Source: Chersky-840 sp963764205 (GTDB lineage Bacteria > Actinomycetota > Acidimicrobiia > Acidimicrobiales > UBA8190). From it: DNA of 64,000 bases. Positions 9,371-18,002 of this stretch are shown here, piece after piece (the first letter of the stretch is position 1; each line of letters opens with the position of its first letter). Under the pieces are notes generated by a model, which saw only the letters and a program-made list of their open reading frames with translations, was not told the origin of the DNA and made no database searches. Location of the stretch: positions 1 to 64,000 of the forward strand of contig CAVXRN010000002.1 of the NCBI GenBank assembly GCA_963764205.1, given 5' to 3'. The position numbers and the translations under genes are program-made.

Positions 9371-9527
9371 CTGGGATTCAAGAGCGCCGGGCCGGGGTGC
9401 CGATGCAAGATCCACAGCCCGACGGTGCGCGTTCTGGCGCAGCGCGGGCGCCGACGTCGCACCGGAGCACCCACCGTGATGGCCCAGCCGCCCGCCCGTC
9501 CACCGACCGCCAGCCGCTAGGCCACCC
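9189..9527. other. 339-bp gene-free region between cpaB copy 1 and the permease gene
   Basis: 9189-9370 belongs to the inverted repeat and carries the cpaB upstream region: a CCCAGG...CCTGGG inverted repeat at 9307-9331 and a promoter-like TTGTCA, both mirrored in the other arm. 9371-9527 is unique sequence before the FTR1 start. I see no open reading frame with credible coding character and no tRNA in it. Confidence 0.6.
9307..9331 (-). promoter_or_regulatory. Inverted repeat and promoter-like region of cpaB copy 1
   Basis: Arms CCCAGG and CCTGGG, 13 bp apart, mirror 11522-11546. On the gene strand a TTGTCA lies inside the repeat, and a weak CACACT follows after a 17-bp spacer. This is a candidate promoter with an overlapping operator about 120 bp upstream of cpaB copy 1. 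Confidence 0.35.
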
Positions 9528-11442
9528 ATGCTCCCCGCCTTCGTGATCGGCCTCCGCGAGGGGCTCGAGACCGTGGTCATCCTGGGAGCGATCGCACTGT
9601 TCCTCGACCACCAGGGTCGTCGGGACCAGCTGCGCACGGTGTGGATCGCCTCGGGTGCCGCCGCGGGGCTGTGCGCGGTCATCGCCGTGACCCTGCGCCT
9701 GGTCGAGGTCAATGTGTCGGTCATCGCCGACGACCGGCTCGAGGCCGTGATCGGGGCCGTGGCCGTGGCGACGGTGACCTACATGGTGATCTGGATGCGC
9801 CGCTTCCCCAAGGACCTGACCCTGGACACCGGCGCCAGCGCGGCGCGCCGACTGGCGGGCGGCTCGGGCCGGGCCCTCGCGGCGATGGCGTTCTTCGCCG
9901 TGCTGCGCGAGGGCTTCGAAGTCTCGGTGTTCGTGCTCGCCCTGATGGGCGCCAAGGCGAGTGACCCGCTCCTCGGGACGGTGGGGGCGATGGCCGGCGT
10001 GCTCGTGGCGATCGTCGTCGGCGTCGCCGTGGTGCGGGGCGCGCTGGGATTCGACACCGCCGGGTTCTTCCGGGTCACGGCGTTCATCCTCGTCCTCGAG
10101 CGCGGCGGGCCTGGCCATGACGGTGGTGCACGCGGCGAATGCCGCAGGGTGGCTCGTCTTCGGCCAGACGCCCCAATTCGACTGGGCCCGCTTCGCGCCG
10201 CCGGGCTCGGTGCTTTCCTCGGTGGTGACGGGCATGTTCGGGATCCAGCCCTACCCGACACCCATCGACGTCGTCGTGTGGCTCGCCTATCTGATCCCCA
10301 TGGTCCTGGCCGTCATCTGGCCGCGCCGGCCTTCGGGCGCGAGCTCGCCCGAGTCCCGCGCCAAGCGGCGTCGGGTCGCGCTCGTCCTCAGCGCCTACGC
10401 CCTGGCGTTCGTGGCGCTCACCACCGCGATCCTGGCCGTCCGGCTCAGTGCGGTGTCGGCGGCCGCGGGCCCGTCGTCGACTCCGGCGTCGATGCCGCTT
10501 CCCGTCCAGGGTCTGAGCGACGGCTCCTATCTGTTGTTCCGCAGCACCACCCACGACAGCGACTACGGGCGGGTCGCCGTCGTGGCCGCCGACGACCCCG
10601 CCGGGCCTCGGGCGATGACCTCGCTGTCGTGTACCCGAGTCGACTTCGAAGGGCAGGTCGGACTGTGCCTCAACCGACCCACCAGCGGCGTGCTCATCCA
10701 GACGACTGCGACGGTGTTCGACGCACACTTCAAGGTGCTGCACCAGGTGGCGCTCACCGGGCTCCCGAGCCGGGCGCGGGTCTCGCCCGACGGCCGGTAC
10801 GGATCGGTCACGACCTTCGTCACGGGAGATTCCTACGCGGCGGCCGGCTCGTACTCGACGCGCACCGACATCATCGACATGCGAACCGGGACCGTGCTGT
10901 TCGACCTCGGCCAGCTGGCGGTCACGCGCGACGGCAGGCCCTTCGTCGCCACCGACTTCAACTTCTGGGGGGTGACCTTCGCCAACGACGGCCGTCACTT
11001 CTACGCCACGTTGGGGACCGGGGGACAGACCTATCTGATCAACGGCGATCTCACCACCCGCCGGGCGACGGTGATCGCCTCCAACGTCGAGTGCCCGTCG
11101 TTGTCCCCCGACAACACCGAAGTCGCGTTCAAACAGCGCCTGGCCGGCCCGACGGTGCGGTGGCGCCTGTCGGTCCTCGACCTCGCCACCCTCCAGGTGC
11201 ACCACCTGGCCGAGACACGCAGCGTGGACGACCAGGTCGAGTGGCTCGACAACTCGACGGTGCTCTACGGCGTGCTCGCCGACCCGCAGGTCGCCGCGCT
11301 CGACCCACTCAGTGCCGCTACTCCGAGCATCGCCAACGGGGCGTCGCTCGTGACCGACACATGGAGCGTGCCCGCCGACGGCACCGGCACCCCGCAGCTG
11401 TTCACCGCCGGGGCGTGGTCCGAGGTGGTCACGAACAGGTAG
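9528..11442 (+). CDS. FTR1-family metal permease fused to a TolB-like beta-propeller (frameshift near 10100)
   Basis: From the ATG at 9528 the protein is an FTR1/EfeU-type iron permease. Both metal-binding motifs are intact: REGLE (10-14) and REGFE (127-131), each in a membrane helix. The frame breaks near 10100; the next frame resumes in the expected helix (AAGLAMTVVHAANAAGW). Length is 3n+1, so one extra base accounts for it. After the last permease spans and one further anchor (ALVLSAYALAFVALTTAILAV), the same frame runs into ~320 residues of propeller-like repeats (ARVSPDGRYGSVTTF, CPSLSPDNTEVAF), probably extracytoplasmic. No stop separates the two parts, so this is a fusion. It fills the spacer of the inverted repeat and is unrelated to pili. 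Confidence 0.82.
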
Positions 11443-11498
11443 CCAGCGCACCTCGGGCCGGCACCCACGGCACGGCGCGACCACCTCGAAAAAGGCGG

Positions 11499-11515
11499 TA
11501 GGACCTGCGACTCAT
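11499..11515 (+). promoter_or_regulatory. Candidate regulator site upstream of cpaB (also mirrored at 9338-9354)
   Basis: TAGGACCTGCGACTCAT lies 150 bp before cpaB copy 2 and, mirrored, before copy 1. It matches 14 of 17 bases of TAGGACTTGCGACCTAT in an inverted repeat upstream of the diguanylate cyclase gene (26284-26300). It loosely resembles NarL/DevR-type boxes. Functional meaning is inferred from position only. Confidence 0.3.
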
Positions 11516-11521
11516 TTGTCT

Positions 11522-11546
11522 CCCAGGTCATTGTCAAGGCCCTGGG
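11522..11546 (+). promoter_or_regulatory. Inverted repeat and promoter-like region of cpaB copy 2
   Basis: CCCAGG and CCTGGG arms enclose TTGTCA (11531-11536). CACACT at 11554-11559 follows with 17-bp spacing as a weak -10. A short hairpin GGGCA-CTGC-TGCCC lies downstream in the leader. The ribosome-binding sequence AAGGGGGG precedes the ATG at 11665. Confidence 0.35.
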
Positions 11547-11664
11547 GGTCGCGCACACTGGGCGTCATCGGGCACTGCTGCCCATCGCCGGACGCCGACA
11601 TTTGCAGCTCCGAGCACGAACGTCGAGCACGGCATCGGCGCCGGCTCGACAAGGGGGGACACGG

Positions 11665-12513
11665 ATGACTTCCAAGCGGACGGTCGTGGTCGCCGTCGCC
11701 GTCGCGGTCGGGGTGCTGGCCTCGGTGCTCAGCTACGTGTTCCTCAACAACGCGCAGAACGACGCCTACCACAACGCCAAGCTGGTCTCCGCCTACGTGA
11801 TCACCAAGCCGATCCCCCGCACCCTGAGCGGCGCCGACGCGGCGAGCGGTGGGTATCTCCAGCAGAAGAAGATCCCGGCCGAGTTCCGGCCGTCCTCGGC
11901 GGTGACCAACCTCGACGCCATCCGCAACGACTCGGCCGACGCCAACCTGCCGGCGGGCGAGATCGTCGTCAACGGGATGTTCGTGTCACCCGACACCATC
12001 GCCAGCGTCGCGGCCGAGACCGTGCCCGCCGGCGACGTCGCCATCTCGGTGTCGGTCGACCAGGTCCACGGCGTGGCCGGCCTCATCCACCCCGGCGACA
12101 AGGTCGACATCCTCGTCGACCTCAACGGCAACCAGGAGACGTACCTGTTCCAGTCCGTGCCGGTCCTGGCCGTGGGCACCACGTTGGTGCCGACGCCGGG
12201 CGCCGCCGCGAGCTCCACCGCCTCGACCGCCACGGCACCGAGCAACGTGATCACCTTCGCCGTGTCGCCCGCCGACGCCGCTCGCATCGCCCTGGCCGAC
12301 AGTGACGGCGGTGGTGTGACCGGGGGCATCTACCTGGCGCTCGAAGCCGCCGGCAACACGGCGGGGGCGCCCACCACCATCAACGGCTCGAACCTGATCC
12401 CCGCCAGCCCGACGATCTCGGCCCCGACCGTCACCGGCTCGTCGGTGTCGGCCGCCCCGACGACCGTTCCCGCCGGCACCACGGGCGGAGCAAATGGCAG
12501 AGAAACGCCGTAA
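11665..12513 (+). CDS. cpaB: CpaB/RcpC-like SAF-domain pilus protein, copy 2 (long tail)
   Basis: Identical to copy 1 for the first ~250 residues: a membrane anchor after MTSKRTVVV, the SAF-like ANLPAGEIVVNGMF and the RcpC core. It then extends through a threonine/serine/proline-rich tail (ISAPTVTGSSVSAAPTTVP and beyond) to the stop at 12513. The tail overlaps the start of the TadE-like gene at 12494, giving tight coupling to the pseudopilin half-operon. This longer form is the better candidate for the ancestral gene, because the copy 1 tail is created by the repeat boundary. That order of events is inference. Confidence 0.9.
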   Translation: MTSKRTVVVAVAVAVGVLASVLSYVFLNNAQNDAYHNAKLVSAYVITKPIPRTLSGADAASGGYLQQKKIPAEFRPSSAVTNLDAIRNDSADANLPAGEIVVNGMFVSPDTIASVAAETVPAGDVAISVSVDQVHGVAGLIHPGDKVDILVDLNGNQETYLFQSVPVLAVGTTLVPTPGAAASSTASTATAPSNVITFAVSPADAARIALADSDGGGVTGGIYLALEAAGNTAGAPTTINGSNLIPASPTISAPTVTGSSVSAAPTTVPAGTTGGANGRETP

Positions 12514-13000
12514 CGGCGTGTTCGGCGCTCGGCCGGTCCCTTCCCAGCAGACCAGAGCGCGAACGCGTCGGCGTCATGACGAGTCCGGGACCGCACTGGT
12601 CGAACTGGCGCTGGTCGCGCCGATCGTCATCATGTTCCTGGGGATCGCGTTCAACGGCTGGAACGGGATGCAGACGTCGATCCGCCTGACCAGCGCGGCC
12701 CGCGCCGGCGCGCTCGTGGCCGCCAGCGACCTGTCCGCCAACGAGGCGCTTCCCCCCACCGGGCAACCGCTGACCGACGCCACTACGGCCATCAACAACG
12801 AGGAGGGGCTCACCGGCGTGTACCAGAGCACCGATGCGTCGGCCAACAACTACGTCAGCATCTCGACGGCCAAGGACACCGTCTCGGGTGGCGCCACCAT
12901 CAGTCTCGTCACCGTCACCATCCGGCACAGCTCGAACAGCTTCGTTCCCTTCGTGGGGAGCTTCCCGGTCACCACCCATGCCACCGCGAGGTACTCGTGA
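12494..13000 (+). CDS. TadE-like pseudopilin/pilus assembly protein
   Basis: A 168-residue protein with a basic N terminus, then the TadE signature: a short acidic/glycine cleavage-like segment (RRHDESGTALVELALVAP) leading into one hydrophobic helix (PIVIMFLGIAFNGWNG). The remainder is a small serine/threonine-rich extracytoplasmic domain. The ATG at 12494 lies inside the end of cpaB copy 2, and a GGGCGGAG ribosome-binding sequence sits just upstream. The stop overlaps the GTG of the next gene. It is probably processed by a prepilin peptidase encoded elsewhere; none is visible here. Confidence 0.85.
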   Translation: MAEKRRNGVFGARPVPSQQTRARTRRRHDESGTALVELALVAPIVIMFLGIAFNGWNGMQTSIRLTSAARAGALVAASDLSANEALPPTGQPLTDATTAINNEEGLTGVYQSTDASANNYVSISTAKDTVSGGATISLVTVTIRHSSNSFVPFVGSFPVTTHATARYS

Positions 13001-14976
13001 CCGGCATCGTCCGCGCTCGTCGTGACGACGAGAGTGGCGTCGTCCTGGTCATCTTCGCCCTCGTGTTGGTGGTGCTGCTCGGCATGATCGCCATCGCCAT
13101 CGACGGGAGCTATGGCCTCGTCCAGAACCGTCGGGCGCAGAACGCGGCAGACTTCGCCGCCTTCGCCGCGGCGCAGCAGCTCGACAGCTCCGCCTACTGC
13201 AACGGCACCAGCCTGCCCACCACCCAGCAGATCGCCGACATCGTCCAACAGCTCGTCGACCAGAACGGCTCCGGCATCGGCACGGCGTGGAAGGCGCAGT
13301 TCCTGAATTCCGCCGGGCACTCGATCGGCACCTTCACCTCGAACACCGGGCCCGCCAACCCGCCCCCGGGCGCATGTGGTGTCACCGTGAGTGCCAAGCC
13401 CACGTGGACGCCGTTCTTCGCCGGGATCTTCGGCATCCATCAATTCCAGGGCTTCGCCTCGGGCTCGGTGGGCAACGTCGACAAAGGTCCGCCCGTCGGC
13501 ATCCTGGCCCTCAACAAGGTCGGCCCGCACGAGATCCTCGGCGGAGGCACGGGCACGTTCGTGGTGTCGGGCAACATCTTCCTCAACACCGACGTGGCCA
13601 ACCAGCCCTGGACGTCGTCGTTCGGCGGCGACGAATGGGATGACGGGATCGACGCCAAGACCTCCAGCAATCTCTACGTCTTCGGCCCCATCGACACCGT
13701 CAACACGTTGTACAACGGTCAGCAACTGTGGCCCTTGGACCACTGCTTCCAGGACGCGCCGATCGACGCCGGCGTCCCCCCGAATCAGACGTCGCCCAAC
13801 CCGACCGCCAACACCTACGACGGTGACCCGACGGTCCCCGGGCACACCTTGCCGAACGTGGTGCGGTCGTGCTCGCAGTCCAGTGGTTCTGTCACCGTCG
13901 ACTACGACAGCATCGACAACAGCTATCCCCAGATCACCGACCCGTTGGCGGCAACCGACGCACCTGTCAGCCCGCTGGTCGGCACCGACACGGGCTGCCC
14001 GGGGTACAACAACGACACACCGCAGACCTACACCACGGTCACCCAGGTCGCCAACGGCACCACGAACCTGCCGCCGGGCATCTACACGAGCCCTGTCTCG
14101 CTCACCGGCAGCGTCAACTTCCAAGACTGCTCGGCCTACCCGGGCGAGGCCGCCTACCCCGGCGTGTTCGTGTTCGAGGGGGGTCTGACCCTCGACCCTG
14201 GCGCCGGTGACCAGGTCACGGGGAACAACGTCGTCATCGCCACCGAGAAGCCGATCCCCGTGGCCGGCAACGTGCCGGGGTCGGTCAACGGCGCAACGTT
14301 CGCCCCGGCGCTCAATGCGGATGGCAGCGAGGTCGGTGGCAACGGCGCACCGTGCCTGCCGGCGGGCACCATGACGAGCAGCGCCAGCGGAGACGGCAGC
14401 CCGCAGTCCGAGACGTCCTCGCACGCCTGTGGCGGGACGAGCCCGACGACGTACGGGGTGACCGCCTACGGCGACTCGTCCATCGCGGTCGACAACTCGA
14501 TGTCGGGGACCGGCAACAACTTCTCGCTCTTGATCGGCGGCGCCGGCACGGTGTCGCTGACCGGGCCCACCACCGGCCCCTACGCCGGGGTCGACGGTTC
14601 GCCCGGCATCGTGCTGTACCAAGACCCCGACACCCAGGGCAACTACGGGTTCGACGCCGAGACGGGTGACGGCGCGGCGATCACCCTCAACGGTGTCGTG
14701 TACAACGCCTCGTTGACGAACTACGGCGCCCAAGCCCCCCAGGACTATTGGGACGGGGTCGGTGGCGGCATCCCCTTCTACGCCGGTGGGACGCTCCAGA
14801 CGGGTTACGGGGCGGGATGGACCAACAGCAACGCGCCCCAGGAGTCAGGTGGGTCGGTCACGCTCAACGGCACCGCCATCGTCGACGACTTCAACACCGA
14901 CGGCAACACCGACATCACGATCCTGGGCCAGCCCTACGAGGTGCCGGGCAGTGGCACCCTGTCGCTCATCGGTTGA
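12997..14976 (+). CDS. TadG-like pilus protein with large extracytoplasmic region
   Basis: A 659-residue protein. The GTG start at 12997 overlaps the preceding stop (GTGA). The N terminus (DDESGVVLVIFALVLVVLLG) and the following RRAQNAADFAAFAAAQQL segment are the hallmark of the TadG N-terminal domain. The rest, about 600 residues, is rich in Gly, Asn, Thr and Pro with beta-type character and paired cysteines. It lacks the von Willebrand factor A domain found in many TadG proteins. It probably sits at or near the pilus as a surface or adhesin-like component. Confidence 0.82.
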   Translation: MTGIVRARRDDESGVVLVIFALVLVVLLGMIAIAIDGSYGLVQNRRAQNAADFAAFAAAQQLDSSAYCNGTSLPTTQQIADIVQQLVDQNGSGIGTAWKAQFLNSAGHSIGTFTSNTGPANPPPGACGVTVSAKPTWTPFFAGIFGIHQFQGFASGSVGNVDKGPPVGILALNKVGPHEILGGGTGTFVVSGNIFLNTDVANQPWTSSFGGDEWDDGIDAKTSSNLYVFGPIDTVNTLYNGQQLWPLDHCFQDAPIDAGVPPNQTSPNPTANTYDGDPTVPGHTLPNVVRSCSQSSGSVTVDYDSIDNSYPQITDPLAATDAPVSPLVGTDTGCPGYNNDTPQTYTTVTQVANGTTNLPPGIYTSPVSLTGSVNFQDCSAYPGEAAYPGVFVFEGGLTLDPGAGDQVTGNNVVIATEKPIPVAGNVPGSVNGATFAPALNADGSEVGGNGAPCLPAGTMTSSASGDGSPQSETSSHACGGTSPTTYGVTAYGDSSIAVDNSMSGTGNNFSLLIGGAGTVSLTGPTTGPYAGVDGSPGIVLYQDPDTQGNYGFDAETGDGAAITLNGVVYNASLTNYGAQAPQDYWDGVGGGIPFYAGGTLQTGYGAGWTNSNAPQESGGSVTLNGTAIVDDFNTDGNTDITILGQPYEVPGSGTLSLIG

Positions 14977-15512
14977 TGCGCCCGCGCCTGCACGCCGCGA
15001 GCCCTCGGGACGAGACGGGCGCCACGCTCGTCGAGTTCGCCTTGATCGCGCCCTTGGTGTTCCTGCTCATCTTCGGACTGATCTCGGGCTGCTACCTCAC
15101 CTTCCAGAACTCGTCGTTGCACGACGGTGCCACGGCCGGGGCGCGCATGGCGTCGATCGAGACCTCGTTGCTGACGGCGGACGATCCGGCCACCGGCGCC
15201 CCGTGGCCCAACGGCGAGTACTGCGAATCGGGCGTCCCCAACTCGATCGAGAAGGCCGTGGCGGGAGCAGCGCCCCTGGTGCCGGTGAACCCGGCGCCGC
15301 TGTGTGCCACGAGCAACTCGGCGTCGACGCTCACCCAGGCCGCCGGAGCCGCCAACGCCGCCACCATCACGCTCACCTGTGCCGGGCCGTCGTGTGCCGC
15401 CCCCACGGCCACCACCGTCTCGCTCTCGTTCGCCGCCAAGGGCATCGTGGCGCCGTTCGGGCTCACCTATACCATGAGCGCCACGAGCCAAGACCCCGTG
15501 GTCAGCCCGTAG
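14976..15512 (+). CDS. Second TadE-like pseudopilin
   Basis: A 178-residue protein starting at the ATG at 14976, which shares a base with the TadG stop (TGATG). The N terminus RDETGATLVEFALIAPLVFLL is a classic TadE motif: a glycine before the hydrophobic helix, with a glutamate near helix position 5. The extracytoplasmic part contains several cysteines. It is the third co-translated gene of this half-operon. The combination TadE-TadG-TadE is common in actinobacterial tad loci. Confidence 0.86.
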   Translation: MRPRLHAASPRDETGATLVEFALIAPLVFLLIFGLISGCYLTFQNSSLHDGATAGARMASIETSLLTADDPATGAPWPNGEYCESGVPNSIEKAVAGAAPLVPVNPAPLCATSNSASTLTQAAGAANAATITLTCAGPSCAAPTATTVSLSFAAKGIVAPFGLTYTMSATSQDPVVSP

Positions 15513-15519
15513 CCCTGCG

Positions 15520-16764
15520 GTGTCTCTCACCCAGACGACCGACGACCACGCCGGGCCATCCACACAGGGCCACATCGACGCTCACGGCGCGGGACCCACG
15601 TTCGCCCGACAATGGCGACCCGTGGTGCTGCCGGCGTTGGTGCTCTGGGCCATGGCCGCGGTCGTGTCGGTCACGATGCTGCACCCCTTCGACGTGCTCG
15701 AGTATCAGCGGTACGCCCACGCCGCGCTGAGAACCCCGCTCCTGGGGCACCTCCCGCTCGAGTACCCCGCGCCGGCGCTCGCCGTGTTCCTCCTCCCCTT
15801 GGTGCTGCCTTTCTCCTATGCGTGGGGCTTCGCCGTGGTGGCGTTGGTCGCCCTCGTCGTCCTGGTGACGAGCTACGAGGGATCGGGACTGCCGGGCTGG
15901 GACACACGCAGCGCGGGACGGCTCGTGATCTACCTCGCCATCGGGTCGGTCATGGTCGTGGCCGGCCGCTACGACATCTTCGCCACCTTGGCCGCCTTCT
16001 TGTCCTTGCGGGCGGCCATGCGGGACCGCTGGTCGGCCGCGTGGACGTGGAGCAGCGTCGGGTTCGCTCTGAAGCTCTTCCCCGCCGCGTTCTGGCCGGT
16101 GTTCCTGATCGCCGAATGGCGTCGCCACGGGCGCGTCCCGCTCCGGCGCCTGTGGTGGATGGCCGGGTCGTTCCTGGTGGTGGGGGGTCTCCCCGCCCTG
16201 GTGAACCACGCCGGGGCGCTCAATGCGCTGCACTACTACCTGCACCGCCCGACCGAGATGGGGAGCCTGTCCGCCGGCTTGTCGGTGCTGCTCGACGGGC
16301 ACGGGACCAATTGGGTGTCGAGCTTCCACAGCGTCAACGTCGTGAGCTCCTTCGCGCCCGGCCTGTCGCTCGCATTCGAGCTCGTTGCGGGTGCCGCCTG
16401 CCTGTGGACGTGGCGGCAACAGATCCGGGGCCGTCTCCCGTTGGAAGCCTCGTGCCTGGCGACGCTCACCTTCGTCATGCTCGGGTCCAAGGTCGTTTCG
16501 GTGCAGTACCTCATCTGGCTGATGCCCCTCTGGGCGCTGTACCGGCTCCGGGTCACGTGGCTCATCGCGTCGGCGGCGAACCTGGTGATCTTCCCCTACG
16601 TGGCGTCCGCCACCCATTTCGGGTACGTCCCCACGCATCCCTTCGCCGTCAGTCTCACGCTGACGTTCTTCGCCCGCGACGTCCTCATCGCGGCGGGCAC
16701 CTGCGCCTGGCTCCGCACCGTGTTGGCGACCGACGCGGCACCGCAACGCCGTTCTGAAGAATGA
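15520..16764 (+). CDS. GT87-like (DUF2029) integral membrane glycosyltransferase
   Basis: A 414-residue protein with about ten spans. The first loop after helix 1 contains PFDVLEYQRYAHAAL, where the aspartate matches the expected catalytic position in GT-C/GT87 polyprenyl-phosphate-dependent mannosyltransferases. A later KLFPAAFWPVFL segment and the SKVVSVQYLIWLMPL signature are typical of this family. The start is a GTG 7 bp after the TadE stop, so it may be expressed with the pilus genes and glycosylate a surface component. That substrate is inference. Confidence 0.75.
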   Translation: MSLTQTTDDHAGPSTQGHIDAHGAGPTFARQWRPVVLPALVLWAMAAVVSVTMLHPFDVLEYQRYAHAALRTPLLGHLPLEYPAPALAVFLLPLVLPFSYAWGFAVVALVALVVLVTSYEGSGLPGWDTRSAGRLVIYLAIGSVMVVAGRYDIFATLAAFLSLRAAMRDRWSAAWTWSSVGFALKLFPAAFWPVFLIAEWRRHGRVPLRRLWWMAGSFLVVGGLPALVNHAGALNALHYYLHRPTEMGSLSAGLSVLLDGHGTNWVSSFHSVNVVSSFAPGLSLAFELVAGAACLWTWRQQIRGRLPLEASCLATLTFVMLGSKVVSVQYLIWLMPLWALYRLRVTWLIASAANLVIFPYVASATHFGYVPTHPFAVSLTLTFFARDVLIAAGTCAWLRTVLATDAAPQRRSEE

Positions 16765-16766
16765 GC

Positions 16767-16800
16767 TTCTCAGGAAATGCAGCGTTCTCAGGAAATGCAG
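16767..16800. repeat. Short tandem direct repeat at the convergent gene ends
   Basis: TTCTCAGGAAATGCAG occurs at 16767-16782 and 16785-16800, an 18-bp period. The second copy encodes the final residues and stop of the minus-strand gene; the first lies just past its stop. Confidence 0.7.
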
Positions 16801-18002
16801 CCCCTACCAGGAACGTAGAAGTCGGTGACCAGCACGTGGAGCGACCCGAGCGTGACGCTCGGCTCGCGTTCGGGTGCTCCGGGCTGTCCGGGCTCGCACA
16901 GGTCGGCCACTTCGCCCTCGAACGCCGGGGCGGTACTGAGCAACGACGTCGGGCCGTGCTGGAGGAAGGCGCGCGCCGCGAAGCGCAGCGGCACGTCCGC
17001 GAACCATCCGTGACCGAAGGGATTGGTGAGGGCTTCGACGAACTCGTGGGAGAGCGCGTATGTCGGTGAGGCGAAGCCGGGGACCGCGGCGCAGGCCGGA
17101 CTGCCGGCGCACGAGGCACCGCCCCAGCGGGCGAACCCTCCGGTCAGCGCCGCGGTCACCAGGCCGTCGGCCCGCCCCGGCCAGGGAACCGAGCTGTGGG
17201 CCGACACGCCGCCGAGTCGGTAGGGGACACCGGGGTCGAGCCACAACGCGACGACGGCGTCGGGCGGCAAGGTGCGCGGCGCCCGGGTGGCGGTGAATCC
17301 CGGGCAGGGCTCGAGGTGCGCTGCTCCGTCGAAGACGCGATGGAGCTCTTGGGGGAACGGCCCGGTCGCGGTGCTCGACGCCGGGGCCGATGACGCCGGC
17401 GGGCTCGGATCGATCCAGCAACCGCCCGAGTGCACCGAGCCGACGCCGAATCGCGCCCCGACGACCGTCGATGCCCATTGTGACGTGGGCAGGGCGCGCT
17501 CGAACGCGGCTGCCTGCGCCAGGGCGGGGGTGGGGCGCGGTCGGTCCCACGCCCGGCCCCAGAACACCTGATAGAGCACCGGGCGCGCCAGCACCTGCGC
17601 GTCGTGCGCCACCGGCACCCCATTCCCACCCACGAGCGCGGCACCGTCGATGGCCGCAGCCGTGCCGCCCAAGGTCACGAGCCCCGACGCCACCACGAGC
17701 GCAGCCGCGGCGAGGGCGATCGCCCTCCCGCCCGCGGGGGAGGACCGGCCCTCCAGGTCGCGGAGCATGACGCGCATGGCGCCGAACGCGCCGATGGCGA
17801 CGGCCGCGATGACGAGGTCCCAGTACCACGGACGCACGAAGGCGACGGTGCCCAGCACGATGAGCGTGCTGAGCGCGGTGAGCCGGCGCAGCAGGCGGGC
17901 GCTCGTCGCCCGACCCGGACCGTCGCGCACGAGCAACCAGACCAGTACCCCCGCCGCACCGGCCGCGACGAAGGCCACCACACCGAGGAGGTGGTCTGTC
18001 AC
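16788..18002 (-). CDS. Membrane-anchored protein with SHEFVEALTNP / EVADLC motif domain
   Basis: A 404-residue protein from a GTG at 18002. Residues 1-140 have four to five hydrophobic spans. The remainder looks extracytoplasmic. Its C-terminal part contains YALSHEFVEALTNPFG and, about 45 residues later, EGEVADLC. This pairing is typical of a group of secreted proteins that carry a gluzincin-like HExxE core and are often annotated as hypothetical or protease-like. If catalytic, H and E of HEFVE would bind zinc, with the later glutamate as a third ligand. I cannot name the substrate. It converges with the GT87 gene and shares an 18-bp repeat at its 3' end. Confidence 0.65.
   Translation of the reverse strand: MTDHLLGVVAFVAAGAAGVLVWLLVRDGPGRATSARLLRRLTALSTLIVLGTVAFVRPWYWDLVIAAVAIGAFGAMRVMLRDLEGRSSPAGGRAIALAAAALVVASGLVTLGGTAAAIDGAALVGGNGVPVAHDAQVLARPVLYQVFWGRAWDRPRPTPALAQAAAFERALPTSQWASTVVGARFGVGSVHSGGCWIDPSPPASSAPASSTATGPFPQELHRVFDGAAHLEPCPGFTATRAPRTLPPDAVVALWLDPGVPYRLGGVSAHSSVPWPGRADGLVTAALTGGFARWGGASCAGSPACAAVPGFASPTYALSHEFVEALTNPFGHGWFADVPLRFAARAFLQHGPTSLLSTAPAFEGEVADLCEPGQPGAPEREPSVTLGSLHVLVTDFYVPGRGCIS

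Larger units (their letters stand above)
11483..12414 (-). repeat. Right arm of 932-bp inverted repeat
   Basis: Mirror of 8439-9370. The inner end is at ACCTCGAAAA (11483) and the outer end is inside the cpaB codons for SPT (12414), after which cpaB copy 2 continues with unique sequence. The 2112-bp spacer (9371-11482) holds only the FTR1-propeller gene. Confidence 0.93.

Noticed and set aside
11539..11664. c-di-GMP riboswitch in the cpaB leader
   Set aside because: Only a short GGGCA/TGCCC hairpin is present; the conserved GEMM core bases were not seen.
8439..12414. Composite transposon or insertion sequence flanked by inverted repeats
   Set aside because: No transposase, no target-site duplication, and the arms are a normal pilus gene with its upstream region rather than IS ends.
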